DNA of 37,934 bases from an uncultured Eubacteriales bacterium. GTDB lineage: Bacteria > Bacillota > Clostridia > Christensenellales > Aristaeellaceae. The notes beneath the pieces were generated by a model. The model worked only from the letters and a program-made list of their open reading frames with translations. It ran no database searches and had not been told where the DNA came from. The DNA lies in contig CADCJO010000001.1 in assembly GCA_902801765.1 (NCBI GenBank), positions 1-37,934 of the forward strand, read 5' to 3'. The number at the start of each line of letters is the position of its first letter. The stretch's first letter is position 1. A program made the translations under genes and the position numbers. This document shows positions 7,821 through 17,168 of this stretch, piece after piece.

Positions 7821-9218
7821 TTGTCCTTTTCAACCTATCTGGATGGCAAGCGGCAGGACTGCCGGGAACTGGTGGAAGCGCTGGGCAAGCACTTTCAGTA
7901 TGTCAGCATCCTGGGTACGGACGTGACCGCAACGGTAATTCGCGCTGACAGAAATATGTCCATGGTACAGGACGGGCGCGGGGAATGCGGCTTTGTGCTG
8001 AAAATGCACAACGGGCATTCGTTTATCGAATATTCTTTGGACGACATTTCCGGCGACAAGCAGGCATTGGCTGATCAAATCATCCGGGAAACGGCCATTG
8101 ACGCCGAACTGCAAAGCAGGATGATCGAAGCGCCTGTTCCCACGGACGAACCGATGAAGCAGGATTTCAGCCGGGAAAACGACTTCGCCGATTATGACGA
8201 CGCTTCCCTGCTGGATACCTGCAAACAGCTTTCCGCCGATTTGATTTCCAAAGATGACAAGGTGCTGAATGCTTTTGCCATTATTCAGCCCTATCATGTC
8301 TCCAAACTGTTCATTACCAAAAACCGTGAGCTGTCTCAGGATTACGGCTGGGCCAACGGCATTCTGATGGTGATTTACAACGGTGAAAAAATGGCTCAGG
8401 CACGGTTCGGAGACGGTGCGTCGAGCATTAAGGAAGTATTGAATATACTCAATGGCGGCTTGGATCAGGTGATCGACCTTGCCAGGCACCTGGCGAAAGC
8501 AAAGCCCATAGAACCGGGCGTATATGACGTAATCACCGACCCGTCCATTTCCGGCCTGATCGCTCACGAGGCCTTCGGCCATGGGGTGGAAATGGATCAG
8601 TTTGTGAAAGACCGGGCCATGGCCAAGCACTGCATGGGCCAGTATGTGGCTTCACCCATCACCAATATGCACGATGGCGCGGCAGCGACGCATTCTGTGG
8701 CATCCTATTTCTTTGACGACGACGGCGTGTTGGCTCACGATACCCAGATCATCAAGGACGGCATTTTGGTATCCGGCCTGTCTGACCTGGCTTCCGCCGA
8801 ACAATTGGGCACCGCGCCCACCGGCAACGGCCGCCGTGACTCCTATAAGCGCAAAGCCTATGCCCGCATGACCAACACGTTCTTTGAAGCGGGCAAAGAT
8901 AAGCTGGAAGACATGATCGCTTCCATCCAGCATGGGTATATGCTGTTTGAAACCAATAACGGCATGGAAGACCCCAAGAACTGGCAAATTCAGTGCACTG
9001 CCGAATACGGCATAGAAATCGTGGACGGTAAGCTGACGGAGAATTACGTGTCGCCCGTGGTGATGAGCGGGTCTGTGCCCGACCTGCTCAAGTCCATTTC
9101 CATGGTGTCTGACAACTTTAAGGTCATTGGCGCCGGCATGTGCGGCAAAGGCTACAAGGAATGGGTGCGGGTGTCCGACGGCGGGCCGAACCTGAAAGTG
9201 AGGGTGAAGCTGGGATGA
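7821..9218 (+). CDS. tldD: Metalloprotease TldD
   Basis: The 465-residue protein carries the TldD signature LIAHEAFGHGVEMD, giving the zinc motif HExxxH (His249, Glu250, His254). A Cys in GAGMCGKG near the C-terminus matches the third ligand position known from E. coli TldD. TldD and TldE form a heterodimer that degrades unfolded peptides and, in some bacteria, matures ribosomal peptides such as microcin B17. I chose TTG 7821 because AAGGAGG ends 8 bases before it, whereas an earlier ATG (7764) lies in front of the terminator hairpin. The gene overlaps tldE by four bases. No candidate peptide substrate gene was seen nearby. Confidence 0.9.
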   Translation: MSFSTYLDGKRQDCRELVEALGKHFQYVSILGTDVTATVIRADRNMSMVQDGRGECGFVLKMHNGHSFIEYSLDDISGDKQALADQIIRETAIDAELQSRMIEAPVPTDEPMKQDFSRENDFADYDDASLLDTCKQLSADLISKDDKVLNAFAIIQPYHVSKLFITKNRELSQDYGWANGILMVIYNGEKMAQARFGDGASSIKEVLNILNGGLDQVIDLARHLAKAKPIEPGVYDVITDPSISGLIAHEAFGHGVEMDQFVKDRAMAKHCMGQYVASPITNMHDGAAATHSVASYFFDDDGVLAHDTQIIKDGILVSGLSDLASAEQLGTAPTGNGRRDSYKRKAYARMTNTFFEAGKDKLEDMIASIQHGYMLFETNNGMEDPKNWQIQCTAEYGIEIVDGKLTENYVSPVVMSGSVPDLLKSISMVSDNFKVIGAGMCGKGYKEWVRVSDGGPNLKVRVKLG

Positions 9219-10492
9219 GCAACGTGATTGAATTGCTGAAGCAAAACAGCCAACTCAGCGGCTGGCGCGTCAATGAAACAGCCACCAAATCCTATGAGCT
9301 GTTTTTCGTTCACAAAAACCTGGAGACCGTCCGGGCCACCGACACCGTGACCACCAGCGTAACTGTATATGTGGATCATGACGGCAAGAAGGGAGAATCT
9401 TCTTTTGAACTATCCGCAGCCATGGGGGAGGCTGAGGCTCAAAAAAAGATCGACGCTGCCGTTCAGCGGGCCAGGCTGGTGTTCAACGAACCGTATGAAT
9501 TGCCCGATGGGGGAGAACTGAACAAGGATTTGCCCTCCAATATGTGGGATGCTGAACCTCAAACGCTGGGTCGGCAGATTGCAGACGCGGTATTCGCGGC
9601 GGATACGGTGCCGGACGGCTCCATCAACGCCTGCGAAATCTTTCTGTACAAGGACACGGTTCGCGTGCGCAACAGCCGGGGGATCGACAAAACCCAGCGG
9701 ATTGGCCGGGTGATGATCGAGGCCATCCCCACCTTCACGGAAGGAACGGAATCCGTGGAACTGTACGAAGATTACCGCTTCACAGAGTTTGACCCGACCA
9801 AGGTCACTGCTGAAATCGCTCGCCGCATGGCAGAGGTGCGTGACCGCTTCCAAGCGAAAAAGCCGGAAACCCCCATGAAAATCAGCGTGCTGCTGCGGCC
9901 TGCTGAGATCCTGGAAATGCTTTGGACGTTGGTGGACGACCTGAATTATGCCGCCGTTTACAGCCATGGCAACCTGCATAAAACCGGCGACAACATCCAG
10001 GAAAACAGTACGGGTGACAAGTTGACCGTGACCCTGAAAGCCCAGATGCCCGGCAGTGAAAAATCCTCCTGGTTCGATACGGACGGCGCTTCTTTCCAGG
10101 ATACCCGAGTGATCGAAAACGGTATCGTGACTTCGTACTTCGGAAGCAGCAGATTTGGTCAGTACCTGAACATCCGGCAGCCCACCGGCAACCTGCCCTG
10201 CTTGAAAGCGGAAACAGGCACCATGGCAAAAACGGATATGAAAGCGGAGCCCTACCTGGAATGCGCGTCCCTGTCGGGTATTCAGGTGGATTTGTTCAAT
10301 GATTATATCGGCGGTGAAATCCGCCTGGCATACTGCTTTGATGGGGAAAAGACCACGCCCGTTACCGGCATTTCCATGAGCGGAAAGCTGAGCGACGTAC
10401 TGAAAACCATGCGTTTATCCCGCGAGGCTGTCATTGAAGGCGCGTATGAAGGCCCGGCGCTGCTGCTGATGCCCCAAATGAAAGTGCTGTAA
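9215..10492 (+). CDS. tldE: TldE/PmbA family protein
   Basis: This 425-residue partner of TldD has the family's late segments (STGDKLTVTLKAQMPGS, DTRVIENGIVTSYFGSSRFGQYLN, TPVTGISMSGKLSDVLK) but no HExxxH, as expected for TldE/PmbA, which builds the chamber without carrying the metal. Its ATG overlaps the tldD TGA as ATGA, so translation is probably coupled and the two products made in equal amounts. A strong terminator follows at 10502. Length is close to the family norm. Confident family call; the specific substrate in this organism is unknown. Confidence 0.9.
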   Translation: MSNVIELLKQNSQLSGWRVNETATKSYELFFVHKNLETVRATDTVTTSVTVYVDHDGKKGESSFELSAAMGEAEAQKKIDAAVQRARLVFNEPYELPDGGELNKDLPSNMWDAEPQTLGRQIADAVFAADTVPDGSINACEIFLYKDTVRVRNSRGIDKTQRIGRVMIEAIPTFTEGTESVELYEDYRFTEFDPTKVTAEIARRMAEVRDRFQAKKPETPMKISVLLRPAEILEMLWTLVDDLNYAAVYSHGNLHKTGDNIQENSTGDKLTVTLKAQMPGSEKSSWFDTDGASFQDTRVIENGIVTSYFGSSRFGQYLNIRQPTGNLPCLKAETGTMAKTDMKAEPYLECASLSGIQVDLFNDYIGGEIRLAYCFDGEKTTPVTGISMSGKLSDVLKTMRLSREAVIEGAYEGPALLLMPQMKVL

Positions 10493-10501
10493 GGATCATG
10501 T

Positions 10502-10540
10502 GCTCCTGACCGTTCCCCACGGTCAGGAGCTTTTCTTTTT
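10502..10540 (+). terminator. Intrinsic terminator of tldD-tldE
   Basis: GCTCCTGACCGT (10502-10513) pairs perfectly with ACGGTCAGGAGC (10519-10530) across TCCCC. The T-rich tract TTTTCTTTTT follows. Confidence 0.95.
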
Positions 10541-10564
10541 GCCTGAAACCAGACCAAATGATAC

Positions 10565-10593
10565 TTGTCATTCAGTGGATTCTGTGGTAAACT
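10565..10593 (+). promoter_or_regulatory. Promoter of the symporter/hydrolase pair
   Basis: TTGTCA (10565-10570) and TAAACT (10588-10593) are 17 bases apart, after the tldE terminator and 38 bases before the symporter ATG. Confidence 0.6.
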
Positions 10594-10631
10594 GAACGGG
10601 TATAAAAGTGAAAAGAGAGGGGAAAACACAT

Positions 10632-11996
10632 ATGAGTCAAAAGAAAAAACTCACCACGGGAAAAGTCTGGTGTTTTGCTATCGGCCAGCTGGGATGGAGC
10701 ATCCTGAGCGCGCTGATTTCCAATTTTATGGCGCAGTATTACGCGCCTGACCCCGCCACCATCGAAGCGGGCCAGCCGATCTTCATTCCTCAGGGATTGG
10801 TGATTTTCGGCGTGTTGACCATCCTGGCGTTCATCACCGGCTTTGGCCGGGTGTTTGACGCCATCACCGACCCGCTGATCGGCTCCATGTCCGACCGGTG
10901 CACAGCCAAATCGGGCCGCCGCATTCCCTTTATGAAAGCCGCCGCCATTCCCTTCGCGCTCGTAACCGTGCTCACCTTCTGGTCGCCCGTGAACGGGGAA
11001 AGTTGGCTGAATGCCGGGTTCCTGTTCCTGATGCTGACGCTGTTCTACCTGTTCATGACCATGTATTGCACACCCTACAACGCGCTCATTCCGGAGCTTG
11101 GCACCGACCAGAAAACCCGCATGGCCATATCCACCACGATTTCCTTCACGTTCATCGCCGGTATGGCGATTGCCTACGCGGCGCCTTTCCTGTGGGGCAT
11201 GGTGCAGGGAGCGCTGAATGTGGACAGGGTGACGGCCATTCGCTTGGTGTTTACGGTCATGAGCCTGATCGCCCTGGTGTGCATGTTCGTGCCGGTGTTC
11301 ACGATCAAGGAAAAGGATTACGTCACCGCTCAGCCCAGCCAATCCACCGCCCTCAAATCCCTGGCCGCCACCTTCCGGAACAAGGATTTCCGTATCTTTG
11401 TAGCCTCCGACATCGTGTACTTCCTGGGGATCACCATGTTCCAGAGCGCCATGCTGTACTTCGTGACCTCGCTGCTCAAACTGGATGAAAGCATTTCCAC
11501 CATTTACTTTGTGCTCATGACCGCCCTGTCCGTTCTGTTCTACCCGCTGGTGAGTAAGCTGACCCCCAAGCTGGGCAAGAAAAAGCTGATTCTGATTGCT
11601 TTCTGCATCTTCACCGCAGCCTTCATATACACCGCCTGTCTGGGGTCCCTACCCATTCCTGCTGAAATCCAGGGTTACATCCTGTGCGTCATCGCCGCGC
11701 CTGCCATGGCCATCTTCGGCATCCTGCCCCAGGCTGTGGTGGCGGATATTGCGGAGAGCGATGAGATCGATACCCACGAAAACCGCAGCGGCATGTTCTA
11801 CGCCGCCCGCACCTTCGCCATGAAGATGGGCCAGGCCGTTGCCATCATGCTGGTCACCACCCTGGGCACGATCCAGCAGGAAACCGGGTTCGGCTACCGC
11901 CTGATCGCCATTATTGCCGCAATCGTATGTGCCTTGGGCGGCTTCCTGTTCATGATGTACAACGAAAAGAAGATCTACAGCAAGATCATGAAGTAA
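10632..11996 (+). CDS. GPH-type major facilitator symporter
   Basis: The 454-residue protein has about 12 membrane helices and the cytoplasmic motif RVFDAITDPLIGSMSDR, typical of glycoside-pentoside-hexuronide:cation symporters (MelB/XynB-type). The second-half motif ESDEIDTHENRSGMFYAAR is also characteristic. It should import a sugar or glycoside with a cation; the substrate cannot be read here. I use ATG 10632, about 10 bases after GAGAGGGG, rather than the GTG at 10608, which would precede that site. A hydrolase gene follows after 16 bases. No sugar-specific hydrolase or regulator lies beside it. Confidence 0.88.
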   Translation: MSQKKKLTTGKVWCFAIGQLGWSILSALISNFMAQYYAPDPATIEAGQPIFIPQGLVIFGVLTILAFITGFGRVFDAITDPLIGSMSDRCTAKSGRRIPFMKAAAIPFALVTVLTFWSPVNGESWLNAGFLFLMLTLFYLFMTMYCTPYNALIPELGTDQKTRMAISTTISFTFIAGMAIAYAAPFLWGMVQGALNVDRVTAIRLVFTVMSLIALVCMFVPVFTIKEKDYVTAQPSQSTALKSLAATFRNKDFRIFVASDIVYFLGITMFQSAMLYFVTSLLKLDESISTIYFVLMTALSVLFYPLVSKLTPKLGKKKLILIAFCIFTAAFIYTACLGSLPIPAEIQGYILCVIAAPAMAIFGILPQAVVADIAESDEIDTHENRSGMFYAARTFAMKMGQAVAIMLVTTLGTIQQETGFGYRLIAIIAAIVCALGGFLFMMYNEKKIYSKIMK

Positions 11997-12012
11997 CGCG
12001 GGAGGTTTCGGT

Positions 12013-12993
12013 ATGTGTGAAGCTTTCAGTCCAGAGGGTCTGGTGCTTTCTGCCGCTTACGCGGATACCATGGATCACCTGGTGCTCCCGTATCTCAAAG
12101 CGCGGCAGAAGGACAGCACGGTTTCCGGCGCGGATCAGAAGCCGCTGTTCTGTTCCCAGTATACCGCCGACCAGCCAAAGGGCACCGTCCTGGTTATTCA
12201 CGGCTTTACAGAAACCGCCCTCAAATTTTCCGAGCTGATTTATTCCCTGCTGCAAAACGGGTATAACGTAGTGGCTTATGACCAACGGGGCCACGGCCGC
12301 TCCTGGCGTTCAGAAAAAGCGAAGGATATTTCATTGGTTCATGTGGATCATTTCAGCGATTATGTGCGCGACATGGAAATCATCGTGGAAACCGTCATTG
12401 CCAAGATGCCTAAGCCCTGGCTGCTGCTTTCCCATTCCATGGGCGGTGCAGTGTCTGGTTTGTATCTGGAAAAGCATCCCGATACGTTCTCCCGTGCAGC
12501 GTTCTGCTCCCCGATGATTCAGGCGAACACGGGTATATCCACCATTGTGGTCAAACTGCTCTGTCATGGCGCAAAGCTGATTGGCAAAGGTGGAAGCCGT
12601 GTATTCATTTCCAAGCCCTACACGCAAAAAGAAACCTTTGAGGAATCTGTCGCTACGGGACGGGAGAGATTTGAATGGTATGAAAACATCCGCTTTATCA
12701 CAAAGGAATATCAGACGAACGGTCCGTCCTATGCCTGGACGCTGGAATCTGTGCGGGTAACAGCGAAGCTGCTGGCTCCCGGCGCGCCGGAAAGAATCGC
12801 CTGTTCCGTGCGGTTGTATACCGCGGAACTGGACAATACCGTGATGCCGGACCCACAGAAGCAGTTTATCTCCCGCATCAAAAACGGTTCCCATGTCATT
12901 GTGAAAGGAGCCAAGCACGAAATCTACCGTTCCAGCGATGACGTGCTGTTCCCCTGGTGGCACGACGTGCTGACGTTCCTGAAAGGTAATTGA
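12013..12993 (+). CDS. Alpha/beta hydrolase, monoacylglycerol lipase/lysophospholipase type
   Basis: The 326-residue protein has VIHGFTE (oxyanion region, His63), AYDQRGHGRS and the nucleophile elbow SHSMGG with Ser142. Asp in TAELDNTVMP and His in GAKHEIYRS complete the triad, matching the Hydrolase_4 (serine aminopeptidase S33/PldB) family. It probably hydrolyses monoacylglycerols, lysophospholipids or similar esters. No signal peptide is seen. GGGAGG precedes the ATG and the gene follows the symporter closely, so both come from the promoter at 10565. The link to transport is not clear. Confidence 0.87.
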   Translation: MCEAFSPEGLVLSAAYADTMDHLVLPYLKARQKDSTVSGADQKPLFCSQYTADQPKGTVLVIHGFTETALKFSELIYSLLQNGYNVVAYDQRGHGRSWRSEKAKDISLVHVDHFSDYVRDMEIIVETVIAKMPKPWLLLSHSMGGAVSGLYLEKHPDTFSRAAFCSPMIQANTGISTIVVKLLCHGAKLIGKGGSRVFISKPYTQKETFEESVATGRERFEWYENIRFITKEYQTNGPSYAWTLESVRVTAKLLAPGAPERIACSVRLYTAELDNTVMPDPQKQFISRIKNGSHVIVKGAKHEIYRSSDDVLFPWWHDVLTFLKGN

Positions 12994-12997
12994 TTGA

Positions 12998-13039
12998 AAA
13001 AGGATTACCGGGCTCAATGCGATACCCGGCAATCCTTTT
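12998..13039. terminator. Bidirectional terminator between hydrolase and metK
   Basis: AAAAGGATTACCGGG (12998-13012) pairs with CCCGGCAATCCTTTT (13025-13039), with one internal mismatch. It has A and T runs on opposite sides, so it can end transcripts coming from both strands. Confidence 0.85.
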
Positions 13040-13051
13040 AATATGTTCCGT

Positions 13052-14224
13052 TTATTTTTTCATCGCAGCTTTCAGCGCGTCCACCATGTCCAGATGCTCC
13101 CAGGGCAGATCCACATCCGTGCGTCCAAAATGACCGTAAGCGGCGGTCTGGCGATAAATGGGGCGGCGCAGGTTCAGGCGCTCAATAATAGCGTCGGGCC
13201 GCATGTCGAACACCTGCTCCACCAGTTTGGCAATTTCCTCATCGGGCAGGATGCCGGTGCCGCGGGTGTTCACCTGGAAGGATACGGGCTTAGCTACGCC
13301 GATGGCATAAGCCAGAGCGATTTCGCACTGCTTCGCCAATCCCGCGGCAACCACGTTCTTGGCGGCATGACGGGCGGCGTAGGCGGCGGAACGGTCTACC
13401 TTCGTCGGGTCTTTGCCGGAGAATGCGCCGCCGCCATGGGGGGCGTAGCCGCCGTAGGTGTCCACGATAATCTTGCGTCCGGTCAGGCCGCTGTCGCCCG
13501 CGGGGCCGCCGATGACGAAGCGCCCGGTTGGATTGATGAAATACTTGGTGTCGCCGCTGAGAAGCTCGGCAGGAATGACCGCTTTGATCACAGATTCCTT
13601 CATAGCCCGCTCGATTTCATCATGGCTCACCTGGTCGTCGTGCTGGGTGGAAATAACAATGGTATCCACTGCCACAGGTTTTCCGTCTTCATACACCACC
13701 GTGACCTGAGCTTTGCCGTCGGGACGCATCCAGGGGCAGGTGCCGTTCTTGCGCACCTGCGCCATGCGGCGGGTCAACCGATGGGCGAGAGCAATGGGCA
13801 TGGGCATCATTTCCGGGGTCTCGTCGCAGGCGAAGCCGAACATCATGCCCTGGTCGCCTGCGCCGGTTTCGTTCTTTTCCTCCTGCCGGGTTTCCAGAGC
13901 TGCGTCCACGCCCTGGGCGATGTCGGGGGATTGGTCGTGCAGGGCGGTCAGCACAGCGCAGGATTCACCGTCGAAGCCCTTCTTGGCCCGGTCGTAGCCG
14001 ATTTCATTGACGACCTTGCGGACTACATCCGCCACGGGCACATAGCCTTCTGTGGTCACTTCACCCATCACCAGGATCAGCCCGGTCGTGGCGCAGGTTT
14101 CGCAGGCGACGCGGGAATAGGGGTCCTGCTCCAGCAGCGCATCCAGGATGGCGTCGGAAATCTGGTCGCAGATTTTGTCCGGATGCCCTTCGGTGACGGA
14201 TTCAGAGGTAAACAGTTTGCGCAT
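13052..14224 (-). CDS. metK: S-adenosylmethionine synthase
   Basis: The 390-residue product makes SAM from methionine and ATP. It begins [21 protein letters not shown] with the ATP/methionine-site His of EGHPDK, and has both family signatures, [12 protein letters not shown] and GGGAFSGKD. Length is standard. ATG 14224 lies 9 bases after AAAGGAG; an in-frame ATG three codons earlier touches that site and is less likely. Transcription is from the promoter at 14446-14474 through a SAM-I riboswitch and terminator, so the gene should be shut off when SAM is high. It is monocistronic, ended by the bidirectional terminator. Confidence 0.97.
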   Translation of the reverse strand: MRKLFTSESVTEGHPDKICDQISDAILDALLEQDPYSRVACETCATTGLILVMGEVTTEGYVPVADVVRKVVNEIGYDRAKKGFDGESCAVLTALHDQSPDIAQGVDAALETRQEEKNETGAGDQGMMFGFACDETPEMMPMPIALAHRLTRRMAQVRKNGTCPWMRPDGKAQVTVVYEDGKPVAVDTIVISTQHDDQVSHDEIERAMKESVIKAVIPAELLSGDTKYFINPTGRFVIGGPAGDSGLTGRKIIVDTYGGYAPHGGGAFSGKDPTKVDRSAAYAARHAAKNVVAAGLAKQCEIALAYAIGVAKPVSFQVNTRGTGILPDEEIAKLVEQVFDMRPDAIIERLNLRRPIYRQTAAYGHFGRTDVDLPWEHLDMVDALKAAMKK

Positions 14225-14273
14225 ACAGCACATCTCCTTTGTAGAAAGTTTTTCTGAACACCGTCCGGGCCGC

Positions 14274-14303
14274 AAAAAACCGCTCGTCTGGACAGACAAG
14301 CGG
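14274..14303 (-). terminator. Riboswitch-controlled terminator of the metK leader
   Basis: On the minus strand CCGCTTGTCT and AGACGAGCGG form a 10-bp stem with a GTCC loop, followed by six T residues. It sits between the SAM-I aptamer and the metK ribosome binding site, the expected position of the expression platform. Confidence 0.92.
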
Positions 14304-14324
14304 CTTGAAATAAGCTTTCGTTTG

Positions 14325-14432
14325 CGCCTTATCTGCCAGCGCGTTGCCGCGCTGCTGGAATTAGCACCTTGCGGTTTTCCGCCGGTTGCCGGGCTTCATT
14401 GGGCCAGTCCCTCAGCCGCTCTGGATAAGGTA
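14325..14432 (-). ncRNA. SAM-I (S-box) riboswitch aptamer
   Basis: Read on the minus strand, the leader has the conserved S-box blocks in order: CTTATCCAGAG, GGCTGAGGGACTGGCCC, AATGAAGCCCGGCAACC, AAGGTGCTAATTCCA, and the closing GCAGATAAG that pairs with the first block to form P1. SAM binding stabilises P1 and lets the downstream terminator form. The position directly ahead of metK is the classic one. Confidence 0.97.
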
Positions 14433-14445
14433 TTCAGTTGGATAT

Positions 14446-14474
14446 AGTATATACGCATTGTGTGGTTTCGTCAA
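14446..14474 (-). promoter_or_regulatory. metK promoter
   Basis: On the minus strand TTGACG (14474-14469) and TATACT (14451-14446) are 17 bases apart. The predicted transcript start near 14439 lies just ahead of the riboswitch. Confidence 0.85.
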
Positions 14475-14482
14475 GAGGAAGT

Positions 14483-15985
14483 TTACCGGTTCATCTCCGC
14501 CCAATGCAGCGCGCCGTCTACCGCCCGGTGCCAGCCGGTAAGCAGTTCCTCCCGGCGGTCCACGCTCATCTTAGGCTTAAAGGAATCCGCCACATGCCAG
14601 CCGGATGCGGTTTCGTTTAAATCCTTGTAAATCCCCACAGCCAGCCCGGCCAACAGCGCAGCACCCAGGGCGGTGGTTTCCAGCACGGCAGGCCGCTGCA
14701 CGGGCACGCCCAAAAGATCCGCCTGGAACTGCATCAGCAGCTGGTTGGCGCTGGCGCCGCCGTCCACCCGCAGGGCTGCGCTGGGCTTGCCGCAATCCTG
14801 CGCCATGGCGGAAAAGAGGTCCCGGCTCTGATAGGCGATGCTTTCCAATGCCGCCCGAACGATGTGCGCCCGGCCCGTACCGCGGGTCATCCCGACCAAC
14901 GTGCCCCGGGTGTACATGTTCCAATATGGCGCGCCCAAGCCCGTAAACGCGGGCACCAGATACACCCCGCCCGTATCAGCCACGGAAGCCGCCACCGGCT
15001 CGCTCTCCGCGGCGGTGGAAATCATGTGCATTTCGTCCCGCAGCCATTGGATGGTCGCCCCAGCCATGAACACGCTGCCTTCAAACGCATAGGTGGGTTT
15101 TCCGTTCAGCCGCCAGGCCATGGTGGTGAGCAAGCCGCATTGGGAGAGACGGAAGGTATCGCCCGCGTTCATCAGCATGAAGCAGCCGGTACCATAGGTA
15201 TTTTTGACATCGCCCTCTTTGAAGCACGCCTGACCGAACAGCGCCGCGTGCTGATCGCCTACCAGCGCAGCCACGGGAATCCGTTCGCCCAGCAAATCCT
15301 CCCGCAGCATACCGACCACATGGGCGGTGTCTACGACTTCGGGCAGAATCTCCCGGGGAATATCCAGAATGGATAAAAGTTCGTCGTCCCATTCCTGGGT
15401 GTGCAGGTTAAACAGCATCGTGCGGCCCGCGTTGGTGGCGTCAGTCACGTGCGGATGACCCTCCACCAGGTGCCAGGCCAGGAAGCTGTCCACAGTGCCG
15501 AAGCAGATTTCGCCTTTCCTGGCCCGCTCCCGAAGGTTCAGCTCGTCCAGCAGCCATTTGATTTTACTGCCCGCGAAGTAAGCATCGGGCACAAGGCCGG
15601 TCTTTTCCCGAATTGTATCAGCATATCCGTCGGCCACCAACTGTTCGATAATCGGCGCAGTGCGGCGGCACTGCCAAACGATGGCGTTATACAGGCAAGC
15701 GCCGGTCTCCCTTTCCCACAGAAAGGTGGTCTCACGCTGATTGGTGATCCCAATCGCGGCGATTTCCTTGGGATCGATTTCCGCTTTGCGCACAGCAGCG
15801 CGCAGCGCTTCGATCTGCGTGGACAGGATGTCGGCGGGATCATGCTCCACCCAGCCGGGATGGGGGTAATGCTGGGGAAACTCCTGCGCAGCGGCGGATA
15901 CCATATGCCCCTCCAACGTGAAAACCACAGCCCGGGAGCTGGTCGTGCCCTGATCCAATGCAACCAAATACCGTTTGTTCATCAT
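14483..15985 (-). CDS. glpK: Glycerol kinase
   Basis: The 500-residue FGGY kinase phosphorylates glycerol to glycerol 3-phosphate. It shows LVALDQGTTSSRAVVF at the N-terminus, PGWVEHDP, AIGITNQRETT, TYGTGCFMLMN and LRVDGGASANQLLMQFQAD, all typical of GlpK. Length matches the E. coli enzyme. The start is ATG 15985, nine bases after GAGGAGG; the next ATG is adjacent. No glpF or glpD lies beside it. The 5' neighbour fba is separated by its own terminator, so glpK has its own promoter region (16015-16042). A glycerophosphodiesterase at 31185 could feed the same pool. Confidence 0.96.
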   Translation of the reverse strand: MMNKRYLVALDQGTTSSRAVVFTLEGHMVSAAAQEFPQHYPHPGWVEHDPADILSTQIEALRAAVRKAEIDPKEIAAIGITNQRETTFLWERETGACLYNAIVWQCRRTAPIIEQLVADGYADTIREKTGLVPDAYFAGSKIKWLLDELNLRERARKGEICFGTVDSFLAWHLVEGHPHVTDATNAGRTMLFNLHTQEWDDELLSILDIPREILPEVVDTAHVVGMLREDLLGERIPVAALVGDQHAALFGQACFKEGDVKNTYGTGCFMLMNAGDTFRLSQCGLLTTMAWRLNGKPTYAFEGSVFMAGATIQWLRDEMHMISTAAESEPVAASVADTGGVYLVPAFTGLGAPYWNMYTRGTLVGMTRGTGRAHIVRAALESIAYQSRDLFSAMAQDCGKPSAALRVDGGASANQLLMQFQADLLGVPVQRPAVLETTALGAALLAGLAVGIYKDLNETASGWHVADSFKPKMSVDRREELLTGWHRAVDGALHWAEMNR

Positions 15986-16014
15986 GGAGAAAAGCCTCCT
16001 CAATTGAAATCAAT

Positions 16015-16042
16015 ACTTTACATTCAGTGTACCATATTTCAA
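16015..16042 (-). promoter_or_regulatory. Possible glpK promoter
   Basis: On the minus strand TTGAAA (16042-16037) and TAAAGT (16020-16015) are 16 bases apart, about 30 bases before the glpK start. Matches are moderate. No clear cre-type palindrome was seen. Confidence 0.4.
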
Positions 16043-16100
16043 AACGGAATTCAACAAAAACGGAAAATAATATACCGTTCGTTACAGGAGACATCAAATA

Positions 16101-16124
16101 AAAACCCCCCGGAATGGTTCCGGG
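16101..16124 (-). terminator. Intrinsic terminator of fba
   Basis: On the minus strand CCCGGAA and TTCCGGG (16124-16108) form a 7-bp stem with a CCA loop. A short G run and the T-rich tract TTTTTATTT follow. Confidence 0.85.
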
Positions 16125-16155
16125 AGGCTGTGCATCAAATTTGTAATGCTCAAAA

Positions 16156-17121
16156 TCAGGCTTTGCCGTTGCAGCCCAGCACGTCCACGATCTTATGGCG
16201 CACCATGTCGCGCAGCGCGGCGCGGGCGTCGGTGAGATACTGACGGGGGTCAAAGTGATCGGGATGCTCGACGAAGTGCTTGCGGATCATGGCGGTGAAG
16301 GCCAGACGCAGGTCGCTGTCGATGTTGATCTTGCAAACGGACATGGTGGCCGCCTTGCGCAGCTGTTCTTCGGGGATACCAACTGCGTCGGGCATCTTTC
16401 CGCCGTATTCGTTGATGATCTTCACGAATTCCTGGGGCACGCTGGAGGAGCCGTGCAGCACGATGGGGAAGCCGGGCAGACGCTTGCTCACTTCTTCCAG
16501 CACGTCAAAGCGCAGGGGCGGGGGCACCAGGATGCCGTCGGCGTTGCGGGTGCACTGGGCAGGGGTGAACTTGTAAGCGCCGTGGCTGGTACCGATGGCG
16601 ATGGCCAGGGAGTCGCAGCCGGTGCGGTTCACGAATTCTTCCACTTCTTCGGGACGGGTGTAGGAGGAATCCTCAGCGGACACCTTCACTTCGTCTTCCA
16701 CGCCGGCCAGGGTGCCCAGCTCGGCTTCGACGACCACGCCGTGATCGTGGGCGTATTCCACCACGCGGCGGGTTTCCTTGATGTTTTCTTCAAAGGGCAG
16801 GCCGCTCTTGTCGATCATGACAGAGGTGAAGCCGCCGTCGATGCAGCTCTTGCAGGTTTCAAAGTCGGGGCCGTGGTCCAGATGCAGCACGATGGGCAGG
16901 TCGGTTTCCTTGACAGCCGCTTCCACCAGCTTGACCAGGTAGGTGTGGTTGGCGTAGGCGCGGGCGCCCTTGCTGACCTGCAGGATCACGGGAGCGTTTT
17001 CCATCTTGGCCGCTTCAGTGATACCCTGCACGATCTCCATGTTGTTCACGTTGAACGCGCCGATGGCATAACCGCCTTCATAAGCCTTTTTGAACATTTC
17101 CTTGGAAGTAACCAGAGCCAT
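16156..17121 (-). CDS. fba: Class II fructose-1,6-bisphosphate aldolase
   Basis: The 321-residue protein has the class II zinc and catalytic motifs: VLHLDHGPDFE (Asp82, His83), VEAELGTLAG, GTSHGAYKF and VLHGSSSVP. It splits fructose 1,6-bisphosphate into dihydroxyacetone phosphate and glyceraldehyde 3-phosphate in glycolysis and works in reverse for gluconeogenesis. Length and motif order fit the Gram-positive FbaA type. AGAGAGGATG precedes the ATG. It sits upstream of glpK on the same strand, but a terminator separates them, so they are probably independent units. Confidence 0.96.
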   Translation of the reverse strand: MALVTSKEMFKKAYEGGYAIGAFNVNNMEIVQGITEAAKMENAPVILQVSKGARAYANHTYLVKLVEAAVKETDLPIVLHLDHGPDFETCKSCIDGGFTSVMIDKSGLPFEENIKETRRVVEYAHDHGVVVEAELGTLAGVEDEVKVSAEDSSYTRPEEVEEFVNRTGCDSLAIAIGTSHGAYKFTPAQCTRNADGILVPPPLRFDVLEEVSKRLPGFPIVLHGSSSVPQEFVKIINEYGGKMPDAVGIPEEQLRKAATMSVCKINIDSDLRLAFTAMIRKHFVEHPDHFDPRQYLTDARAALRDMVRHKIVDVLGCNGKA

Positions 17122-17168
17122 TTCTAATCATCCTCTCTTTGTTTTTTCAGGGGATACCGATCTTCTTT

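Noticed and set aside
7821-10492. TldD/TldE as part of a ribosomal peptide biosynthesis cluster
   Set aside because: I found no small precursor-like frame, modification enzyme or exporter next to the pair.
13043-14257. 404-residue plus-strand frame opposite metK
   Set aside because: MetK motifs, riboswitch and promoter all support the minus strand; the plus frame has no recognisable domain.
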